25,088 nt of DNA from Paraglomus occultum (taxonomy: Eukaryota; Glomeromycota; Glomeromycetes; Paraglomerales; Paraglomeraceae): NCBI GenBank assembly GCA_910592205.1, contig CAJVPJ010000440.1, positions 1 to 25,088 on the forward strand. Direction: 5' to 3'. The position numbers and the translations under genes are program-made. The number at the start of each line of letters is the position of its first letter. Position 1 is the stretch's first letter. Shown here one piece after another: positions 1 to 9,662 of the stretch. The notes under the pieces are model-generated. The model made no database searches. It saw only the letters and a program-made list of their open reading frames with translations, and was not told the origin of the DNA.

Positions 1-397
1 ACCCGAGTGGGTTGCGATACCAAGACGCACGGATCATGATGCATCAGGTAAATCAGTGTAATAAACGGTTATTCGTTACACCTGTCAAGTAAAAGAGTTA
101 TGTCATTAATCAAAATCAATATACTTTTCATTAGCATCACGATCAAGGCAACCATCGAGGCCCTCCGTTCGACAGACATCAAGCGATGCAAGCAGCCAGT
201 ACGTATAAGTCTAATAAATATATTATTGACAAAATGCGATGCTAACATAAATTTATTGAAGGGCATCTACTTCACGTCCTACGACTACGGCAAAACCTCC
301 TCCAACGAAGAAGAAACAGTCACTGTACGATATGTTGCGCGCCGAAAACTTTACAGATCCCTTATTAGGGTATCGGCATGCGCAACGTAAAAATTAA
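1..397 (+). CDS. 3' end of an unidentified spliced gene (partial)
   Basis: Three exons can be joined in one frame: <1-47 (codons from position 3), 135-202 and 262-397, ending at TAA 395-397. Intron 48-134 starts GTAAAT and ends CATTAG. Intron 203-261 starts GTATAA, has a GCTAAC branch-site match and ends GAAG. The joined protein is hydrophilic, with a His/Gln/Pro-rich part, then a Ser/Thr/Pro/Lys linker, then a C-terminal segment containing SLYDMLRAENF and ending HAQRKN. Phases agree at both junctions. The exons are GC-richer than the introns. I do not recognise the protein. An ATG-led ORF in another frame (100-390) also crosses this stretch, but it runs through both putative introns and has a less protein-like composition. 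The 5' part lies outside the window. The function is unknown. Confidence 0.55.
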
Positions 398-1529
398 TAT
401 ATATTAATATTTGCTATTGCACATTATTATTATGTATATATATATTTATTTGTATTAAAGGATTGCTACTTATAAATTGTGTCAGATTTGTAGTACTAGC
501 GTACAACGCATAACGAATCAAATTATTCCTTATCGCATTTATCGTCATGTTGAATCGCAGTACAATTAGAGAACCAAGATTGATTTTATACATTGTAATA
601 ATGCCTACAGCCTTGCAAATGACAGATGTGATAATTTGATGCATCTACTGAGATTGGAAAGGGTACCATAGAAAGTGATGATCGTGCAACGATATCAGTT
701 TTTTTATTGAATATTAATATGAGGGTTTAATTTAACTAGCCTCTTATCGAGGTCATTATGGGCATCACCGATAAAATAAGATTTGCATTCTTTAAACATT
801 TAAAGAAAGAATGGTGGTGAAAAACCCCACCAATTTTTATTACAAGTTGACTTTATAACGTACACTATTGAAAGGTAAAAAAAAAGAAATACTTATTTGT
901 TCTGCCGTTGTATATTAGTTACTATCAGATATACATCTCCACGTAATGTAAAAATAGGCATATTTACATCGTAATAGTAATGGTAAAAATTATGTTGTCT
1001 AACCGTAATGCCAAAACTTGTACCAATGATTCAATGTAAATCGCTGCAATACAATCATCAGCACAAACAATCTAACCATACTATCCAATGAGTTGAATGC
1101 ACGTCATCGTATAATTATAGTTAAGGGTTACAATAGTCTAACCATAATACTAATAATTGCACCATGCAACCACAACAACGGCTGCATTTACTATCTAATC
1201 GTAAACCAGCGTTTGATAATAAGTCGTGTGAATGCGTTCAACGTCAAATACAGTAATCCAAAGTCATTCAATGATAACATCCGCCCTAACTTCTTTGTTG
1301 GGGGTATGGAGCAAAATTTTTTCTTTCGATAAATCGATTCTTTACACATATTTTGCACAACTAACGAAAAAGATAACATTTGGGTACCATAGATCGTATG
1401 GTGATAAACTGTGTGTCCGAAAACCAATAACTCGACGTATATGTTCGCCTTGGTTTGACCTCGTTCGTTAGATTTTCATGTCGACACATTGATATTCGAT
1501 TAGTTTATTGTTACATGTTAATAAATAAG
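398..1529. other. AT-rich intergenic stretch, no supported gene
   Basis: No spliced or unspliced reading frame here has convincing protein composition. Several short ORFs overlap each other on both strands around 1191-1471, including a 79-codon ATG-led one at 1232-1471, without motifs or splice support. A short phrase close to TCTAACCATAAT recurs near 997, 1072 and 1137, but it is too short and degenerate to call a repeat family. Confidence 0.5.
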
Positions 1530-1720
1530 ACAGTCAAACCTCGTTATACCGAAGAGCATAAGGCAAAAAGTCCAAGAAATTCGGTTTAACGAGGTTCAAT
1601 TAGTAAGTTTGGTTAACGGGGTAAGATTTGTTACAGATGTTTCTGCGCTTACCTTTGGTTTTGCGGGGTTTTACTTAAACCTTTGATCTAACAAAGTTCG
1701 GTATAACGACGTTTGACTGT
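1530..1720. mobile_element. MITE-like element with 24-bp terminal inverted repeats
   Basis: The left end, 1530-1553, reads ACAGTCAAACCTCGTTATAC then CGAA. The reverse complement of the right end, 1697-1720, matches it at 23 of 24 positions. The left arm is also partly repeated inverted inside the element: 1580-1596 is the reverse complement of 1537-1553 with one mismatch, so the left 67 bp can fold on itself. At 191 bp there is no room for a transposase, so any movement would need an enzyme supplied elsewhere. CAGT-type ends and short length fit the Tc1/mariner/pogo superfamily by resemblance. The right flank gives TA directly after the CAG...CTG ends but the left flank reads GA, so a clean TA target duplication is not preserved. 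Confidence 0.75.
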
Positions 1721-2815
1721 ACTTGCAACAATCATTATGTCAGTCTAACATTGAAACTTGTTTAAGATTAAAAAATACAACTTCCGTAATCATAGTAACT
1801 ATTATTTTCTTTTACTTGTAAATACACTCTGAGGCAAAATTTTATTTAACAAACATATTTTAGAACATTCGAACAATTTAGACTTCAATCTTGTTGTTAC
1901 ATGTTATTCACGGTTTAATCTATAAAACAAAGTCTATTATATATGCATTGTTGCATCAACATGTATTTACCCAAAATGTTGCAATAAATAAAAGCGTGTT
2001 ATGCGTATTATTACTTGAACTAGTCTGGGCTGAGACGGTCCATTGTCAGAGTGCTTGCTGTACAACAAATGCAGGCATTTGGTCATATGATTCTAAATGA
2101 CGTATTTACACTTAATCGTATGATTATCTAGTATAATTGTAGCACATGTTTAAAGTAACAATTAAACCCTGTTATTGTGATCCACCGGTTAGAAATCTGC
2201 GAGACTGACTTATTGAGCTGTGTTCAACTAATACTAAGCCGACTTAGGTGAAAAGAACTTGGAAAAGATTTTAGCTGGCTTAAGCCAACGACTTGCTGAT
2301 TGTGTGTAAGATTTTACCAATTATATAAAACGTGTATATGCTCAAAACGTTCACTTCGACCAAGTATTCATATGTACATTACAGTTTGTAAAGAAATAGT
2401 TTACAAGGGCTAATGGCATTGGAGCCCTTGTTTCTTAATAATTGTTATAATACACTGACATCTCGATTGCTATCGGGTAAATATTTATCTGTTATGGGCT
2501 ATTATTAGCCATATTAATATGAAGATGCCCGATCTCAAACCCATGTATGACTCCAATTTTATGAAACTTAGGCGATCTCCCCTGCTAAGAAAAATTCACT
2601 CCATATTAATAGATTTAGTTGTATTGTTATTAAGTGCCACGTGTTAAGTGCATTGTACTGATTAGGAACAATTTTGAAAGGGTTACTTTGCAGCCTTTTA
2701 CAAGTCGAACAAAAAGATAAACATTAAGAATAATGTTAATCATGGCGTTGTTTGAAGGACTCACTACAATGGTAAATAATAAAATTTCGGCCGAAACTTG
2801 CTGATGCCAGCCAGA
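1721..2815. other. Intergenic stretch upstream of paralog A, small hairpins only
   Basis: No gene is supported. A 9-bp stem pairs 2403-2411 (ACAAGGGCT) with 2423-2431 across an 11-nt loop. A 12-bp palindrome TGGCTTAAGCCA lies at 2276-2287. The phrase CCATATTAATA occurs near 2509 and again near 2601. None of these has a context that assigns a function. The 69-codon ORF at 1891-2100 lacks any recognisable motif. Confidence 0.45.
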
Positions 2816-2823
2816 TATAAATA
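2816..2823 (+). promoter_or_regulatory. TATA box of F-box-like paralog A
   Basis: TATAAATA lies 66 bp upstream of the ATG at 2889, a normal distance for a TATA box plus short leader. It supports an unspliced leader and the ATG at 2889 rather than the in-frame TTG at 2871. Confidence 0.55.
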
Positions 2824-2888
2824 CATTTCAACTACCGTTAACAAAAAGGCGGCTCGCGAACAACATTTGCTTGTCTTTCAATTTCGAC

Positions 2889-4604
2889 ATGGCGTTCACC
2901 ACTAGAATAAACACTATCGCAGAAGGTAATTCTCTTGACAAGCTAGCGCCTGAACTTAAAATGGAAGTTATTCTCTACTTGAGTAATCCTATACCGCTTG
3001 CTCAGTGCTCACGTGCTTGGTACGCCATGATAAACTTGCCTTGTGTAAAGTCCAAGTGGCTTATCAGCAGATATGGTAAAACACACGCGCTGTTTCATGC
3101 AGTAAGAATGGGCGAGCCATTCATTAATGTTGATGTCGTCGAGTATCTATTTGCTCAAAAAGCCCATCTTAGCCGATATTTTATTCAAAGACTAATGCTC
3201 GGATTTGGCAAGTATGACGAAAGGCTTATTGGCCTCAGATTGGCACACATGGGAACACTTGATCCAAATAGGCAAAGCAAAATTCAGAGCTGGGCGAGCA
3301 ATATTCCGCTTGACGTTTTTTCTAGAATTCTCAAAGAGGGAAATGACCGATTTGACGGAAACGACATGCCGGTACGCGGAAATGACATGGAGTTGTTTTA
3401 TTATCTTTCAGCTGGTACATCAGTTATTAGCGAAGCAAAAGCAAAATTGAGGAAAAACATAAATGAAATTGAACAGTTAATCACAAAATCCAAATTTGCG
3501 CCGTTCCCTCCGAGGCCGAAAACTCGAAACCGTAATACAAGGAACACAAAATCCCGTACTGCTGATTACGATGACTACTCGCCTACTGATGGATACGAAA
3601 ATGTTTGCCAGCTAAATTACATTGCACAGGCCATACTTTTGTGTCCTAAATTGGTGGATTTCTGGAAGCAAAGCGGATGCTATGACATAGTCGAAGAGAT
3701 GAACGATTTGGTGATGGGAAGCGTCTTATCGAATTTTAATTCAAGTTTAAGTCATTTCATTAGAAAACTAAAAACTCTGCAGTCGGTTGGGTTTAGACCA
3801 ACAGATGTTATGATGGGAGACACCTTGATGTTATTCGGAAAACGTTTACAAGATATACAAATACTGGTGGATACGTTTACCATTGGTCGCGGTCTAAACA
3901 GGAACGCTATACTTTCTATATGCTTAAGAGAACTGTTGAAACCAGCCAGAAATCTTGAACGGTACAAGTTACTTGATTATATACTCGAGCAAGTTGATAA
4001 CCCAGAAGAGACCACGTGCAGGGCCCTCCGTAGTCACCACATTGTAAACGCCGTGAAAATTTATCTCGGATCTATTCCTCAATCTCTTACGTTACTCAAA
4101 TACCCTCCTATAATCTATGAATTCATGCTAGCAAAGTTTGGTGCAGACTCGCATGTTTGCATATATTTGATGGGCGAAATTATAACTGCGCGCATAGGGA
4201 AAGCCAAATTACATAAATCTAACCAGACTCTTGCTTCGTCCGATGTTTCAATTGACCACGGATGGCAAGAACTAAATAATATCTTCAACGTGTATTGCAT
4301 GCAGAATGTTCCTATAGAACCACGATTGTTACCGTTGTTCAAAATGTGTCCAGAGAAAATTGTCATCAGATGCCTGTTTAAGAGATATCTGCCGAGACTA
4401 TTTGGACTCGGAGGTCAATTCCAACCATCACGAGTAGACAGGATGCCAGTACTGGAAGTCACCCCATTCGAATATAGGGAAGACAGGGGAAACCATGAAG
4501 AAGCAAGGACAGAATGGTTGCGTGAAATTCGTGCTTGTAATCGGAATGACGAAATGACGTCAACGTTTAGACGTCAACTTGAAGAATTTCTCCGGAGACT
4601 GTAA
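2889..4604 (+). CDS. F-box-like family protein, paralog A (571 aa)
   Basis: An uninterrupted ORF runs from ATG 2889 to TAA 4604. Residues about 16-60 fit an F-box-like helix pattern (LAPELKMEVILYL, then CSRAWYAMINLP, then WLI). In known F-box proteins this segment binds Skp1 and recruits a substrate to an SCF ubiquitin ligase; that role is inferred here, not shown. Blocks shared with the other paralogs follow: THALFHAVRMGEPF, VEYLFAQKAHLSRYF, LGFGKYDERL, WASNIPLDVFSRIL, GNDMPVRGNDMELFYYLS, FPPRPKTRN, DGYENV, LRELLKPARN and a C-terminal LEEFLRRL. There are no membrane segments or signal peptide. The leader phrase LAHMGTLDP links it most closely to paralog D. The partner-binding part is unrecognised, and no ankyrin, LRR or WD repeats are evident. 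Confidence 0.85.
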   Translation: MAFTTRINTIAEGNSLDKLAPELKMEVILYLSNPIPLAQCSRAWYAMINLPCVKSKWLISRYGKTHALFHAVRMGEPFINVDVVEYLFAQKAHLSRYFIQRLMLGFGKYDERLIGLRLAHMGTLDPNRQSKIQSWASNIPLDVFSRILKEGNDRFDGNDMPVRGNDMELFYYLSAGTSVISEAKAKLRKNINEIEQLITKSKFAPFPPRPKTRNRNTRNTKSRTADYDDYSPTDGYENVCQLNYIAQAILLCPKLVDFWKQSGCYDIVEEMNDLVMGSVLSNFNSSLSHFIRKLKTLQSVGFRPTDVMMGDTLMLFGKRLQDIQILVDTFTIGRGLNRNAILSICLRELLKPARNLERYKLLDYILEQVDNPEETTCRALRSHHIVNAVKIYLGSIPQSLTLLKYPPIIYEFMLAKFGADSHVCIYLMGEIITARIGKAKLHKSNQTLASSDVSIDHGWQELNNIFNVYCMQNVPIEPRLLPLFKMCPEKIVIRCLFKRYLPRLFGLGGQFQPSRVDRMPVLEVTPFEYREDRGNHEEARTEWLREIRACNRNDEMTSTFRRQLEEFLRRL

Positions 4605-4707
4605 TTATGAACCGCCTTGCGGTAAAATTTTAAGCAAATTTTTGTATGATAAGAACAATTAAATCCCCAATCAAAAAAATTGTAATGTACATTATATGGT
4701 TTCTTGA

Positions 4708-4713
4708 AATAAA
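4708..4713 (+). terminator. Polyadenylation signal of paralog A
   Basis: AATAAA lies about 104 nt after the stop codon of paralog A, in a T-rich stretch, and is the first perfect match downstream of the gene. Confidence 0.4.
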
Positions 4714-5146
4714 TTATCAAATTCTTAACTGTTGGTGTCTTAACTGTTAGCATCTTTACTCTTATGCATCTTACTCGAGAAACCTAATTATTAAGTTCAT
4801 GATTATTAGGTACACTCTCACCAGCAAGAGAAACGTAATAGTAAGCGAAGCTAGTACTTCTGTCTAACAGACGAGCATGCTACATACCCACGGTGTTTGT
4901 TCATTTCAAGAAAGTACTCCACTGTGTGTTGTTTTCTTAAATCATTCCCCTCACAGAAAATAACTCCGAACGTTATCCTTCTTACGTACTCGTTATAGAT
5001 TAGCTCTTTAACCATTCATTATTTTTCAAACATCATCACTTCTTGTCATTCTCATATACTTTCATTACAGAAAATATAGTCTAAACGTTATTATTACGCA
5101 TCAGTGTTTCAGCTGCGGCTAACATACTTGGGGTCGTCAGTCAATA
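4714..5146. other. Intergenic stretch, nothing recognised
   Basis: Low-complexity AT-rich sequence follows the end of paralog A. I see no ORF with protein-like composition, no splice-consistent exons and no repeat beyond short words. Confidence 0.4.
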
Positions 5147-5542
5147 TTAAGTGTTACAGAATGTCAGCCCGCTATTACATATTCTCGTCCGTGCAGGATG
5201 ACTCAATAGCTTAACACAAGCCTCAATATCTTCACACAAGCCTCCTCGGTAAATTCGGAGACTACCTTGCCGACAAACAATAGATACGTCATGTGCAACG
5301 AGTGTCTTCTGCGCCGCTGCCACCCATCCGCAACATCTGCAAAGATAGGACGCTCCTATCTGCAATGCAGGTTGTTAGTAGGGCCCATCATCACGCCGAA
5401 TTCCTTCTGTATTCAAGTTATGATTGGACGTCTTTCGACTACGACCGTACATTATATTGCTTTTGTGAGTCTTTTTAGAACTTTTGGCTGTGCCCTGACT
5501 CAATGTATGCCGGCCCCATTAAAATTTATAGGAGATAGTTGA
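5147..5542. other. GC-richer ORF island, possible decayed gene or exon
   Basis: This island is visibly GC-richer than its surroundings and is open in several frames. On +, the frame running to a TAG near 5478 reads protein-like phrases (APLPPIRNICKDRTLLSAM, HHHAEFLLYSSYDW, FDYDRTLYCF). It could begin at a 3' splice site CAATAG near 5282 and end at a 5' splice site GTGAGT near 5465. Upstream, an ATG near 5161 opens a short frame that stops after 17 codons. A direct repeat ACACAAGCCTC occurs near 5215 and 5233. On - a 72-codon ORF spans 5147-5365. I cannot choose a gene model or name a family. A fragment of a decayed gene or transposon is as likely as a live exon. Confidence 0.25.
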
Positions 5543-7697
5543 AAGAACTTCTGTGTTCGAATGTCGATCAACATATCCATAACCGTAAATGGATTTTTTG
5601 TGCGTCCGAAAGAATATCCTTTTGGGGGGATTAAATGATTCATTGAACACACGTGCTTTATTTACTGATCAATTCCACGATATTATGTATTACTGCCGAG
5701 TTTGAGTATTAATTTGTCGCGCTTTACGCCAAAGCTTTATTTAATTGGTTATGTTATTACAAGTTTTCTCGTCATGATTTAATAAGAAACCATGTGATTA
5801 AACGTATCGAGAACAAGAAAGGGGGCTCGCTTTCTACAGCAGTATTCTCGCTAATCACTTTTTACTTTTGTGTCTATGATGTACCAGGAATGATAAGGGA
5901 TTACATGTCAATAGCAAAAGCCAATTTATGGATATGATTATTTAGTTACGATGAGTAACAAGATCATATCCCATGTTTTATATTTAATAACCGGTTTCTG
6001 TATATCAAATTGGCAATTACCCAGGCCAAGTAAAGGATCCATACGATAAGTTGTCATGATGATGTTGTTTGTTGCTTGTACGTTTCAGTCACTTCATCTT
6101 TTTCTACGTGACACCTCGCAAATGAAATATGTCTTTACCGAAATAGTTGTTATTATTATTCTACGATTGGTGTTTGCGTAACACACCTACCACGTTTAGC
6201 AATTCCTTTTCGTTCAGTCCAGTCCATATTCCATCAAAAGACTTCATTACGTAATTCAGCTTGTAACGCAAGATTACTTCAAATTTAAAGCTATAAAAGA
6301 ACGGCGACGTAAAGGAGAAGAAATAGTTTCAGCCTGTCCTACTGTTCTTACCATCCTACGTTAATACCAGCGATACTATTATTCATAATAAGATCAGTTC
6401 ATTTATTTCGTTATCCCCATATTGTTATTTAGAATCTGTATCATAAGCTGGTAGACATGCTTTCCTCTAATTAGCGTAAATCGTGTCATATTTAATTCCG
6501 AAGAAGGAGAACTCGGATCGAGCACTTGAAAGTTAATGTTTTCCCCCTGGAAACCGGTCATATTTGGTTTAGAAAACGTGCAAGATCTGGAAGACAAATG
6601 AGAAATTTGAATAAGATGATTGAATTCATAGAGCAGTAAGATAAACAAGGTATTCAAATATGTAAGAGAGGCTCTTTCAAAAAAAATGAAAGAAAACTAC
6701 GAATATTCAGGTATGAAAGTAATCCTGGGAAAGTACCAATCAAATGTATTCAAGCCACACGACTGAATGTTAGCTATTGTCCTCATTAATGAGTGTTTGT
6801 CGCAGTTAATGGTGTTACGCCAACATTAATGATAACGTTTGTGTTTAGATGATCAGAGCGCTTTGACAAATTTCCATATACGGAATGTGGAATATATCTG
6901 TATGTTGTGAAAGAATCAATACATGTTGTGACTCATTGTAAAAGGTAATTTATTTTTAGGATGTCGTAATTATTCTTATTATATAACAAACCCCTAAGAG
7001 CCGGTGCATGTCGTATCACTCAGTTCCTTTGTTAAACATAAACATTCCCACGCAGAATGAGCCGTTTCATTTCCGCTGTATTTTTATATCGTATAGAAAA
7101 TATACAGTACTTTACGAAATTTCTTCATACATCTTCGCTATTGGATATGCTCAATCGTTACTCGCTTGAAGTTTTAAAACACGACTCTTTATACTGTGAA
7201 CTCTAAACATTTCGTGTACCCGCACGGAAACCTTATGACCAAGAACGCTTTATTATTTCCTTATAGTCCGTGTACACAGCTTACAATCATTGTCTATTTA
7301 AAGCAGAAACGATTCTGCAATTAAATTTAGATGCTTATCAATGAAACAAAATTAGAGTTCTATTGTAAGATTAGATATCAGCTGATAGATTATATCCATC
7401 AACCATCATTGCGTGGAAGCTTGCTCTCGCTAATATAATGTTATAATATGTTCTATATCGTACTTGTCAAGAGGCATTCGCATGCGGAGGAGCAGAGAGT
7501 TTACTCCTCCCTTACATTCCTGTAACAAAATTTACATAGTAATACTGACTTTCAACATTTTTCAAACCATCATTTTTTATACGTAGTATTTATCGATTAT
7601 TTTCCGGAGAAGAATTTCCTTTGATTATTACCCAATTTGGACAGACATCATGGTTTTTTCGGCAGTCGATTAATTGAATTGTACTCTAAACAAATGT
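5543..7697. other. Long AT-rich intergenic stretch before paralog B
   Basis: I see no supported gene over this stretch. A - strand frame at 6403-6657 stays open for 84 codons and reads protein-like toward its end (LIRGKHVYQLMIQILNNN), but it has no early ATG and no recognised motif. I also looked for remnants of the F-box-like family (phrases such as HALFHAV or FGKYD) and found none. Confidence 0.4.
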
Positions 7698-7705
7698 TAT
7701 ATAAG
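7698..7705 (+). promoter_or_regulatory. TATA-like element of paralog B
   Basis: TATATAAG lies 193 bp upstream of the paralog B start codon. The distance is too long for a simple leader but fits if the 119-bp intron at 7744-7862 is removed, which leaves a spliced leader of about 50 nt. Confidence 0.4.
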
Positions 7706-7743
7706 CTTTGTCAAGACTAGTTATTTTGCTTCGGAAGTACTCG

Positions 7744-7862
7744 GTGAGTCTATGTTTCTTCCTGCCTACCTTTCTTTTAAAAAAAAAACACCGAACGTGA
7801 AAATGGATGATTAATACATTGTCAACATTGCGAAAATCCTAATTTTTTCTTTTTTTTCTTAG
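7744..7862 (+). other. Probable 5'-UTR intron of paralog B
   Basis: The segment begins GTGAGT and ends in a long pyrimidine tract followed by CTTAG. A TCCTAAT branch-site match at 7838-7844 lies about 18 nt before the AG. The putative first exon, between the TATA-like element and 7743, is non-coding. The second exon begins 28 nt before the ATG at 7891. The other paralogs show no such signals upstream, so this leader may have been acquired by B alone. Confidence 0.5.
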
Positions 7863-7890
7863 TGAATTCAACAATTTTATCACTTCAGTC

Positions 7891-9642
7891 ATGTTGGCGA
7901 GTTTCGATAATCTTGCGCCAGAAATCAAGTTATATATAATTCTCAATTTGAAGAATCCTTTGCCGCTAGCGAAATGTTCGCGAGCTTGGTATACCCTTGT
8001 AAATTCTCCGACTACTAAATCTCAATGGTTGATCAGCATGCATGGCAGAGTACATGCATTGTTTCACGCTGTAAGAATTGGAAAACCCTTCATTTCCGTC
8101 GACGTTGTCGAGTGTCTGTTTGCTCACAATGCCCATCTCAGTCGATACTTTACGCAGAAATTAGTACTCGGCTTTGGTAAGTATGATAGCAGGCTTGCCG
8201 ATGCCAAAAAAGCGCTAGATTTGGGAGATGACGTGGTCCAAGGCAAAGGCCGCTGTCCGTGGGCAAGCAACCTTTCTTTAGACGTATTTACTCGCATTCT
8301 CGACGAGGCACATCGCAGATATGATGGTAATGACATTCCCATTCGTGGCGATGATATGGAATCATTTTACTATTTGTCAGCCGGGTCGCTTAAAATGAGC
8401 CAAGCGCGAGCGACGTTGGATACAAACATGTGTGAAATCAAAACGTTGATCAAGCGCTACAAATTTGTTCCGCTTCCTCCTAGACCAAAAACTCGAAACC
8501 ACGTTTCAAAAAATCTGATATTCGAGTCTTGTGACAATTCATCCGCAGATGGTTATGAGAGTAGTCGCAATTTGACCGTCATTGCGCGAGCCATACTCGT
8601 TTGTCCGGAATTGATTAATGTCTGGAAGGAAATTGGTTATCATGAAGTAGTCAAAGATACGAATGACATTGCTGTAAGGGGTTCGTTGTCAGCACTTTAT
8701 CCGAATAATCCGGCAGCTGATTGGGTCATACCAGATTTAGATCAAGTTGTCACGAAATTGACCGATTTACAATCGTATGGATACGAAGTGACGGATGATT
8801 TGCTTGGAGATGCCATGATATTGCTTGAGCAAAAGTTAGACGACATAGGAGACGTACTCGTTAACGCGCTCGCCGTTGTTTGTCACATGACTAGGCAAGA
8901 AGTGCTCTCTGTGTGTTTAAGAGAACTATTGAATCCAGCAAGAGAGCTGAAATTATATCATTCACTTGAATTTGTAATTACCGCGATCGATGATCCCGAA
9001 AAGAAAATTCTTGCCGCGTTCGAGGAATACGTAATTGAAAATTCCATCGATGTAAATCTAGACGGTAATGATTCTTTTTCTACAGCTTATACTATCCACA
9101 AATACTCACCTATCGTATACGAATACATGCTGGCAAAGTTTGGTGCCTACTCTTGTATTACTGGATATTTGATGAACGAGATTACAGCCGCTCGCATAAG
9201 AAAAGCAAAACTTTGTGCATTCAATAGTTCCCTAGCGTTGTCTTCCAGTCGAATAGATTGTCTCTGGGCAGAATTAGATCACATCTTCAATGTATATTGT
9301 AGGGCGGGCGTTCCTTGGGATATACGACTTTTGCCCTTGCTCAAAACATGTCCTAGCGAAAGGGTAATCGAGTGTCTATTTTCTGAAGGATATCTACCGG
9401 AACTGTATGGTTTTCCACCAGAAAATCGATTACCGAAAGTAATTTCAAGCCAAAAGTTTCGTATTACGCCATTCACATCACAAACAATATGCAAGACGAG
9501 CGATGAAGTGCATGAGGAGAAAATGGTATGGATGAATGCTATTCGTTCTTACAACCAAAACAAAAACGTTACGATTGTGTTTAGCAATCAAGTTGATCAA
9601 TTTTTAAGGCGCTTGCATTCCTTTACAGAAGCAGTTTTATAG
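7891..9642 (+). CDS. F-box-like family protein, paralog B (583 aa)
   Basis: An uninterrupted ORF runs from ATG 7891 to TAG 9642. The F-box-like segment is at the extreme N terminus (residues about 3-45: LAPEIKLYIILNL, CSRAWYTLVNSP, WLI). The family blocks follow: VHALFHAVRIGKPF, VECLFAHNAHLSRYF, LGFGKYDSRL, CPWASNLSLDVFTRIL, GNDIPIRGDDMESFYYLS, LPPRPKTRN, DGYES, VTDDLLGDAMILLE, LRELLNPARE, YSPIVYEYMLAKFGA, AARIRKAKL, VPWDIRLLPLLKTCP and a C-terminal VDQFLRRL. It is the most complete member here and is closest to C over the last two thirds (shared NPARELxxxHSL, TIHKYSP, EGYLPEL). A ubiquitin-ligase adaptor role is inferred from the F-box pattern only. The substrate-binding part is an unrecognised all-helical-looking region. 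Confidence 0.87.
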   Translation: MLASFDNLAPEIKLYIILNLKNPLPLAKCSRAWYTLVNSPTTKSQWLISMHGRVHALFHAVRIGKPFISVDVVECLFAHNAHLSRYFTQKLVLGFGKYDSRLADAKKALDLGDDVVQGKGRCPWASNLSLDVFTRILDEAHRRYDGNDIPIRGDDMESFYYLSAGSLKMSQARATLDTNMCEIKTLIKRYKFVPLPPRPKTRNHVSKNLIFESCDNSSADGYESSRNLTVIARAILVCPELINVWKEIGYHEVVKDTNDIAVRGSLSALYPNNPAADWVIPDLDQVVTKLTDLQSYGYEVTDDLLGDAMILLEQKLDDIGDVLVNALAVVCHMTRQEVLSVCLRELLNPARELKLYHSLEFVITAIDDPEKKILAAFEEYVIENSIDVNLDGNDSFSTAYTIHKYSPIVYEYMLAKFGAYSCITGYLMNEITAARIRKAKLCAFNSSLALSSSRIDCLWAELDHIFNVYCRAGVPWDIRLLPLLKTCPSERVIECLFSEGYLPELYGFPPENRLPKVISSQKFRITPFTSQTICKTSDEVHEEKMVWMNAIRSYNQNKNVTIVFSNQVDQFLRRLHSFTEAVL

Positions 9643-9656
9643 TAGATAGTATGTAT

Positions 9657-9662
9657 AATAAA
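9657..9662 (+). terminator. Polyadenylation signal of paralog B
   Basis: AATAAA starts 15 nt after the stop codon of paralog B, giving a very short 3' UTR. It is followed by a T-rich then A-rich run. Confidence 0.45.

Noticed and set aside
1191-1471. Overlapping ORFs on both strands
   Set aside because: They overlap one another, have no motif, and no splice signals favour one.
2200-2620. Short palindromes and hairpins as regulatory elements
   Set aside because: Short arms in AT-rich DNA are expected by chance, and no promoter or RNA context supports them.
2871-2888. Upstream TTG start for paralog A
   Set aside because: TTG is not a credible fungal start, and an in-frame ATG at 2889 follows a well-placed TATA box.
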